Assembly (NCBI RefSeq): GCF_026262505.1
Contig: NC_067207.1
Coordinates: 1,124,252 to 1,188,251 of the forward strand
DNA: 64,000 bases
DNA from: Trichomonas vaginalis G3
Lineage: Eukaryota; Parabasalia; Trichomonadida; Trichomonadidae
Direction of reading: 5' to 3'
This document shows positions 58,328 through 64,000 of the stretch, in pieces. The notes under the pieces were generated by a model. That model saw nothing but the letters and a program-made list of their open reading frames with translations. It was not told the DNA's origin and made no database searches. How positions within the stretch are numbered: the first letter of the stretch is position 1; each line of letters begins with the position of its first letter. A program made the position numbers and the translations under genes.

Positions 58328-60364
58328 TTAATCAACAGAAATATTCCATCTGTTTTCCAAAACCTGTTTGAGGGATGAAACGAAGTTCTTTGACAAATCT
58401 TGGTCTTGGTGTTGGGAAAGCTCTTGAACGATGTTTGCTGCTTTATCGTTCTGTCCCATAAAAGCCTGGAAAACAGCTGTAGCTCCTAAATCGAACCATT
58501 GAACAGAATTTTGTTCGGAGACAAGAGATTCGATTTCTTCAATGGATAAATCGGAAGCATCTGTGCTAACAGCTCCTCCTCTCCATTCCCCGAAGTCCTT
58601 ATCGTATATCCAGTGTCTTCCTTTTGCATGAGCTGTAATTACGTTATTTTCAAGGAGACTGAAGCCAGTAAAGTTGGTGGGAGCAGAGCATCTCAATATT
58701 TCAGTCATATCCGATAATTTAATAAGGTAACAGAGATTTCCGACCGCTAAAATTACTCCATCTTTATGGGAAAGGTGTCTGCAGAAATCTCCTATGTAGA
58801 AAGGTGTAGACAGACGACGTCCTGTCGATGCATCAAGCTTCATGAGATATCCGCTGTAAGTAATTAAATGGAAATCTCCGATATCCAAAGTTTTGTTAAC
58901 AATTCCTTGAATTGAAGCTGGTTTCTGCCATGGCTTAACTGGAATGTTATATTCTGATGACGTAGCTGGTATAGCTGTTGACTCAACTTCCATTTTGAAT
59001 GAAATCATCTGGCGTTCGACGGCTGTAAGCAAAACAGGGGTGATATGTTTGATACCATCCTTTACAATGACAACTTGACGTGCTAAAACTTCTTCCGGAG
59101 TCAATTGGAGGACTTCCAAATTTACATCTTTTTCTTCTGTCTCGAGAGAGTGCAAAAGCTGGGTTGCCTTGGTGCTCTGGTTCATTCTGACTCTGAACGA
59201 GTTCTCGCCAAGCAAGTGCGATTTGATTTCTTCCATGGATTCGTTATCTACTCTTTCCAAATTATGGACATTTGATAAATCGAAGGCAACAATGCCTCCT
59301 TGTCTATTTACTGGGTTCAAATCGAGAGCGACAAGAAGCCAATGACCATCATTTGTCCATGCCATATCATTGATCGTAGAAGTTGAAACTCCATCAAGAA
59401 CAACGAGTGGTTTTGTATCATCACCAATCATCCAGATTGAAATGACACCTCCTTTATCACCGCAGGCCATCAAAGAGGAATAAGATCCGTTTTTATTTCT
59501 AAATAGGTAAGGAGGGCACGAAATGCAGCATGTAGCAGCTACGTGACCTTCCAACATGAATCCAAATGCAAATGTCTCTCTCCTGAAGAAAGGTGATACG
59601 AAACCACCGGAATTTGCGGATGTAACACCAACAAATGAGCCATCTGGGGTCCAGCAAATACGGGAAACCATAGCTTGATCTGGTTGTCTGAATTGTTCGC
59701 CGAAAAAGCTATGGAAACCTGTAGAATGATCGTAAATATCTAATGTACCATCTAAAAGCTGTGCGGCAATGAATTTACCAAGCGGATCGATTGATATTGA
59801 GCTTACACCCATTTTTGTTGTTGTATTATACTGGAATAGTTTTGAAGCTGATTTAATATCCCAAACGTAAATTATTCCATCAATTGAACATGAAGCGATT
59901 TTGGTAGAATCTGGATACCATGAGACTCCTGTGATATCTCCTGTATGGCCTGTAAATGATTTAGACTGCCATCTTTGAACTGGGTGGTTTGGTTGAAGTG
60001 CGCTATCAGGAATACCGAATGTAGATGGTTGACCGAAGCATCTAACCTTCTGCCATAGGAAAACCATGCCATCATCACCACCTGTTGCAAGATATTTTCC
60101 ATCGGGGCTAAATCTTACGCAGTTGATTGGTTTAGTATGGTCACGAAGTACGGCAAGTAATTTTGTTTTTGTTTCATGTTTAGTTTCGGAAATTGCTTTT
60201 AGCGCCCAAATTTTGCAAAAATTATCCCATCCGCCAGTGGCGAAAAACTCTCCTGATGGGTGAATATCAATTGATGAGACTGGTTTACTGCTATGACCAA
60301 GCCATTTTGGAAAAACAAAGCGCAGAGAAGCGTCGGTTTCTATTTCATTCTTCTCCTCCTCCAT
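58328..60364 (-). CDS. HIRA: HIRA-type histone chaperone subunit
   Basis: The protein has 678 residues. The N-terminal 370 residues are a WD40 propeller whose sequence follows HIRA: SSIDIHPSGEFFATGGWDN, CVRFSPDGKYLATGGDDG, then an insertion with FGQPSTFGIP, then GDITGVSWYPDSTKIASCS. Near residue 420 is the B domain, ARQVVIVKDGIKHITPVLL, which in HIRA binds the chaperone ASF1. The C-terminal part (residues 460-678) corresponds to the Hira domain that binds CABIN1 and oligomerises. The protein deposits histone H3.3/H4 independently of replication in the nucleus. It is shorter than animal HIRA (about 1,017) because the middle linker is reduced. With the HP1-like and AT-hook genes it makes three chromatin factors in this window. 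Confidence 0.9.
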   Translation of the reverse strand: MEEEKNEIETDASLRFVFPKWLGHSSKPVSSIDIHPSGEFFATGGWDNFCKIWALKAISETKHETKTKLLAVLRDHTKPINCVRFSPDGKYLATGGDDGMVFLWQKVRCFGQPSTFGIPDSALQPNHPVQRWQSKSFTGHTGDITGVSWYPDSTKIASCSIDGIIYVWDIKSASKLFQYNTTTKMGVSSISIDPLGKFIAAQLLDGTLDIYDHSTGFHSFFGEQFRQPDQAMVSRICWTPDGSFVGVTSANSGGFVSPFFRRETFAFGFMLEGHVAATCCISCPPYLFRNKNGSYSSLMACGDKGGVISIWMIGDDTKPLVVLDGVSTSTINDMAWTNDGHWLLVALDLNPVNRQGGIVAFDLSNVHNLERVDNESMEEIKSHLLGENSFRVRMNQSTKATQLLHSLETEEKDVNLEVLQLTPEEVLARQVVIVKDGIKHITPVLLTAVERQMISFKMEVESTAIPATSSEYNIPVKPWQKPASIQGIVNKTLDIGDFHLITYSGYLMKLDASTGRRLSTPFYIGDFCRHLSHKDGVILAVGNLCYLIKLSDMTEILRCSAPTNFTGFSLLENNVITAHAKGRHWIYDKDFGEWRGGAVSTDASDLSIEEIESLVSEQNSVQWFDLGATAVFQAFMGQNDKAANIVQELSQHQDQDLSKNFVSSLKQVLENRWNISVD

Positions 60365-60964
60365 TTTTTATGTTGCAAAAAAATCCTTTAGGAATGCAAA
60401 CTCATTTGAATATTTCAATCATAGCTCCTTTGATATGAGTATGAGCTAATGAATTGCTTTATACCTAAAAATACTCATTTTATCACAATATATTTTCGTT
60501 ATTTTATTATTATACTCATTTATCCCAACAATGCCTCAATATTTTATTGGCATATTAGCATAATATCTCATATGTGATATATTTTGTTCATATTCAGCAT
60601 ATAACTGAAATATTAAATCGTTATTTCTTTTTCAAACAGAGTTGATGCAAGTGATGTTATCGCATTTTATAAAATAGTGAATTTTAATAAGGAGAAGTGC
60701 TCACATATTATGTGAATATGATATGTATTAGAATTTTGATCTCGAGCGATCAATTGCAGGCAAATAGTATTGCATTGCAAACAAAAATCTGAATATTCAC
60801 ATCAGATTTTATTGAAAAATGAAGATATTTTAAAAAACAAGTAAACTTTCAAAAAAATGATGCATAATCAGTTACATGCAATATAAAAACTTAATTTATT
60901 ACGTAATATGATATTATCGTTTATCAAATATTTTACTTTATAAAAATTTCGTTATATATTATTT
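60365..60964. other. Intergenic spacer
   Basis: AT-rich, nothing seen. Confidence 0.5.
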
Positions 60965-61321
60965 TCACTCAGCTTTTTCCGATGGCTTTGGTTCTTTCTC
61001 TTGTATTTTACCTTCCTTTAATAATTTTTCTATTGTTTCGTTAGCTAATTTTTCTGGGAGGCAGCATTGTTTTTTAACACGATCTGTGAAGCTCTTTGAT
61101 GGGATCTTGCGAGATTTCTTAGCAATACGAATAATTTCTTCTTCGATCTGTTCTTGAGTCATTTCAACTTTCTCTTCCTTTTGGACTTGATAAACTGTAT
61201 TATCTGGTAATTTGATTGGATTTTTAAGAAGATCTTTTGTAGCAAGCTCTAATTCATAAAAACATGTGTTAGCTGTTGAAAGAAAGTCTTTCATAGCTGA
61301 AGTTAAAGCTGTCGTTTCCAT
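60965..61321 (-). CDS. Small helical charged protein, unknown
   Basis: The protein has 118 residues. Residues 1-35 form an amphipathic helix (ALTSAMKDFLSTANTCFYELE), residues 50-110 further charged helices (EQIEEEIIRIAKKSRKI, KLANETIEKLLKEGKIQEKE), ending Glu/Lys/Pro-rich. No membrane helix or catalytic motif. The pattern suits a small subunit of a coiled-coil complex, but I do not recognise which. The ATG at 61321 is preceded by a short AG-rich leader without a clear initiator. Confidence 0.6.
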   Translation of the reverse strand: METTALTSAMKDFLSTANTCFYELELATKDLLKNPIKLPDNTVYQVQKEEKVEMTQEQIEEEIIRIAKKSRKIPSKSFTDRVKKQCCLPEKLANETIEKLLKEGKIQEKEPKPSEKAE

Positions 61322-61715
61322 TCCTCGGAAAATTATTTACCCTTTTCAAAGAGGGTAAGTTTTTCATTGTGTTATTATAGTCCAATTCATGAAAAATGCA
61401 ATATGCTTTCGTGTAAAGATCAATTGTTAATGCTTTATTTGTATTTTTATCCATAATTTTGTTGAAATTATATTCCAAATTCATCGAATTGATGTTTTAA
61501 CAAGTAAATTTGTCATTTTACCATGAGCTTTGGGTATTTAAATAAGTCTTGACCTCTTGAATCTTTAATGTTAGTTATGTGCATTTGGTATGGATACAAT
61601 AGTCAATGAGTATAAGAAACTGTAGAGTATCTAAGCAAATTCATCCATTTTGCTAAATAATTTAAGAAAAACAAAGAATTTTTTAAAAAATATAGTTCTA
61701 TAATCTTTATTTAAT
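61322..61715. other. Intergenic spacer
   Basis: No independent gene supported; a 71-codon frame overlapping the next gene's start has no support. Confidence 0.45.
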
Positions 61716-64000
61716 TTACAAATTATCACGCAAAGCTCTCAAACTCCTTGCACGTTGAGCAACGTCGTACGACAAATTATTTGAATATATTGCAATTCTG
61801 AGATAATTTCCGACCACGTGGAATGTAGCTGCTTTCTTTGCTGTAGGACTTACTTCTCCTGCTTTGATCATTATTTCAATAGCAAATAATATTGTTTTCA
61901 TCACATCTTCATATTTCGTTTTCTTTGTGCTATGAATATCCAATAAATTGAGTTCTACGAGTGTCTGCTTGATCATTTCTACATAATATTCAACTTCTTC
62001 CTGGTTTTGATTTAATATTTCGATCATTTCTCTCAAAACCTGCATCAAACTGAGGAACAATTCAACAATAAACTGTTGCTTATTCTCATTAATCATTAGT
62101 GGGATTGTTTGTATATAATTATTAATGACTTCTTTAATATTTGCAAGATGTTCGTCATTTTCATTCATTTGTGGATATCTCTTCAATACATCTGATAGGG
62201 TTGAGAATAATGCAACTGTTTCATCTTCATTTTGGTAAATTCGAAGCTTAGAAATAATAATTTCAACACATTCTATCAAAGTTTGGTCAGAAATCCTTTC
62301 ATCTGTACGTCCACTGAATCTAAATAACGATCCGAGACATAATATTGCTCTAATATTCGACTGTTCTGTGATATATGGAATGAGAATTTGATATGAAGCT
62401 TCAAAGTAGTTCAAAGTATCGTGCGTCATGTTCATGAACAGATAATCTAAACATCCAATAATATTATCACATTCAGAAGCATCTTGTGTCATGTTTTGAA
62501 GTAATAATTGGGCAAGAGCATCTCCAAAGCCATTTATCATGAAACTCTTTGGAATAAACTCTTTTATGACCATTACAATAATGTTTTTAGCCGCAGAATC
62601 TCCATTATTAAATGAATCTACGATTTCATTAAATAATTGAGAGAGAGAGTCCGGTGTAATGGTGATTGGAAGGGATTTAATCACTAATGCAAGGGTACCG
62701 AATATCTCCGTAAGCATTAATTCATTTGTAAAAGCAGGATTCTTAATTGTTCCGACCAAAGCTCCAAAAATGGCTTCAATATTGTTTCCAACCAGATTTT
62801 CTGTCTGGAACTCAGTGCATTGTTTGAATATTGATCGGCAAATTGCTAATTGGCCTTTCAATATTTCAGGATTTGAAGTAGAAAGTTGTTCTAAAGAAAA
62901 TGCAAGGACATCTGTAATATTTTCTTCTAAAATAACATTTCTCTTAATGAATTTCTTTATATTTTTGACCGCAAGTACTCGAACTAAGTCATTTTCTTGA
63001 ACTGTCAATTGAAGAATGGTTTCGAGGTAATTATTAATGTATTCCCTAGATTCATCAATATTAACAGCGGCCATTGCTGGAAAAGTGTAAAGTCCTGAAA
63101 TAATTTTTTCTGCTGCATCTTCATCGGAAATAGCAGCAAATTTGCTGGAAATATACTCATCAAGCTTCTCAAAGAATGGTTCTTGTATCATTTCTGCCAA
63201 AATAATCAAAAAAGATTGACAATAAAATTGTAATGAATTTTTTTCGTCTTCGAGATCAATTTCGCTGGCCATATCCATGACATTGAACATTGTTGGATAT
63301 ACTAGTTCTGCAATACGTGTAAATTCATTCTCAATTACTGTATTTACATTAATAAAAATTTCGAAAATTTTTTTCCATGCGTGAAGAAAAGGTTTTTGGT
63401 ATTCTTCTATCTCAAACTTGTCTTTCATTACTTCGTACATTTTTATTAAGTACGTGTAGTCACTAGACAAGCTATTTTTGCTATTTTTACAAAATTGAAT
63501 GAGCAACTTCACCAAAGCAGAATAAACAGCAGGATTATTGCAATTTGAGAACAATTGGAGCATAATTTCAAGTATCTTATCACTATCACTTCTCCTTTGA
63601 TTTTTAGATGCTATTGTAAGGAATTCTAAGCCAGATATTTTGAATTCTTCTGGAAAATCACCGGATATAAACTCTTTTGCTTCTGATGCTACTTCTCTCA
63701 TTCTAATAATGAATGATTCAAGAATTTTTGTATTTTTAATTGAAAAAATTTCCAAAAATACTTTTAGAATTGACGATTTTATCTCGTATTCTTGGGTGGA
63801 TCTGAAGACTGTTTGTAGCTTTTCGTAAAGGTCATTTCGATCATTTTGATTTAATAAATAGAAAATGTTCAAAAGGTGCTTAGATACGATATTGCTGAGC
63901 TCTGTGTTCTTGAAATTGAAACAACTTATTAATAAATCTATCTTTTGAAATTTATCATCCATGGAATTAAAGATTTCGCTCAGATATTCAAGTGGATTAG
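61716..64000 (-). CDS. Importin-beta/karyopherin-like HEAT-repeat protein, 5' end outside window
   Basis: At least 760 residues. The frame continues past the Met at 63962 to the window edge (it reads NPLEYLSEIFNS before MDDKF), so the true start is probably beyond position 64000. The whole protein is a stack of HEAT-like helix pairs of about 40 residues, acidic, with examples LVRVLAVKNIKKFIKRN and AAKNIIVMVIKEFIPKSF, the latter typical of importin-beta-superfamily repeats. The C-terminal part (MLIDEN-type acidic helices, then SPTAKKAATFHVVGNYLRIA) resembles importin-4/5-type receptors. It probably carries cargo through nuclear pores with Ran. Alternative: another large HEAT scaffold. Confidence 0.7.
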   Translation of the reverse strand, partial: NPLEYLSEIFNSMDDKFQKIDLLISCFNFKNTELSNIVSKHLLNIFYLLNQNDRNDLYEKLQTVFRSTQEYEIKSSILKVFLEIFSIKNTKILESFIIRMREVASEAKEFISGDFPEEFKISGLEFLTIASKNQRRSDSDKILEIMLQLFSNCNNPAVYSALVKLLIQFCKNSKNSLSSDYTYLIKMYEVMKDKFEIEEYQKPFLHAWKKIFEIFINVNTVIENEFTRIAELVYPTMFNVMDMASEIDLEDEKNSLQFYCQSFLIILAEMIQEPFFEKLDEYISSKFAAISDEDAAEKIISGLYTFPAMAAVNIDESREYINNYLETILQLTVQENDLVRVLAVKNIKKFIKRNVILEENITDVLAFSLEQLSTSNPEILKGQLAICRSIFKQCTEFQTENLVGNNIEAIFGALVGTIKNPAFTNELMLTEIFGTLALVIKSLPITITPDSLSQLFNEIVDSFNNGDSAAKNIIVMVIKEFIPKSFMINGFGDALAQLLLQNMTQDASECDNIIGCLDYLFMNMTHDTLNYFEASYQILIPYITEQSNIRAILCLGSLFRFSGRTDERISDQTLIECVEIIISKLRIYQNEDETVALFSTLSDVLKRYPQMNENDEHLANIKEVINNYIQTIPLMINENKQQFIVELFLSLMQVLREMIEILNQNQEEVEYYVEMIKQTLVELNLLDIHSTKKTKYEDVMKTILFAIEIMIKAGEVSPTAKKAATFHVVGNYLRIAIYSNNLSYDVAQRARSLRALRDNL

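Noticed and set aside
61269-61484. 71-codon minus-strand frame overlapping the start of the 118-residue gene
   Set aside because: Overlaps a better-supported gene in another frame and has no recognisable protein features.

Overview
The window is nuclear DNA of a parabasalid protist (Trichomonas/Tritrichomonas type). The evidence is AT-rich DNA with dense, apparently intron-free genes; very short 5' leaders beginning at an initiator of the form TCACTTTT or TCATTTTT a few bases before the ATG; one gene with the alternative CCTTT element; stop codons often inside TAAA; and characteristic proteins: a divergent actin, an H12/T19/R22-type ubiquitin, a GP63-like metalloprotease and a large surface protein ending in a single membrane helix and an NPLF tail. 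I cannot fix the species from sequence alone.

Layout. 1-15.5 kb: the N-terminal 818 residues of a secreted multi-repeat protein resembling mannose-6-phosphate-receptor homology (MRH) domains; a helical-repeat protein reminiscent of FANCE; ribosomal protein uL23; an Asn-rich small protein; two divergent ABCA-type ABC transporters, one with a frame break near its start; a gamma-glutamylcyclotransferase-like protein; a WD-like propeller; and an AT-hook protein. 15.5-17.5 kb: a gene-poor block with a 120-bp tandem repeat, duplicated GC-rich hairpins and an 18-bp inverted pair. 17.5-29 kb: a membrane-anchored Cys-rich protein, an HP1-like chromodomain protein, a roadblock-type dynein light chain, actin, a CARMIL-like leucine-rich-repeat protein and a pigeon/GSAP-like protein. 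29-35 kb: AT-rich spacer, an S28 serine peptidase carrying one in-frame TGA, and a membrane-anchored leishmanolysin.

36-55.5 kb is the most unusual part: two paralogous giant cell-surface protein genes in direct orientation about 12 kb apart, separated by a two-unit polyubiquitin gene and an ARM-like gene. Each encodes a signal peptide, a unique N-terminal domain, about nine pairs of alternating Ig-like units, a membrane helix and a cytoplasmic NPLF tail. Their last 1.4 kb is nearly identical while the 5' third is clearly diverged, which points to gene conversion. Each copy carries its own lesion: copy 1 has two single-base frame changes, copy 2 a 208-bp deletion through stalk and membrane helix.

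55.5-64 kb holds an RRM protein, a Rab GTPase, two small unknown proteins, a HIRA-type histone chaperone and an importin-like HEAT protein running off the window. HIRA, the HP1-like protein and the AT-hook protein are chromatin factors; the MRH protein, Rab, peptidases and ABC transporters fit endosomal or lysosomal and surface functions. Short repeats with terminal inverted repeats (about 200 bp, MITE-like) lie just downstream of two genes, with a possible third copy. I saw no convincing tRNA, rRNA, CRISPR array or autonomous transposon.
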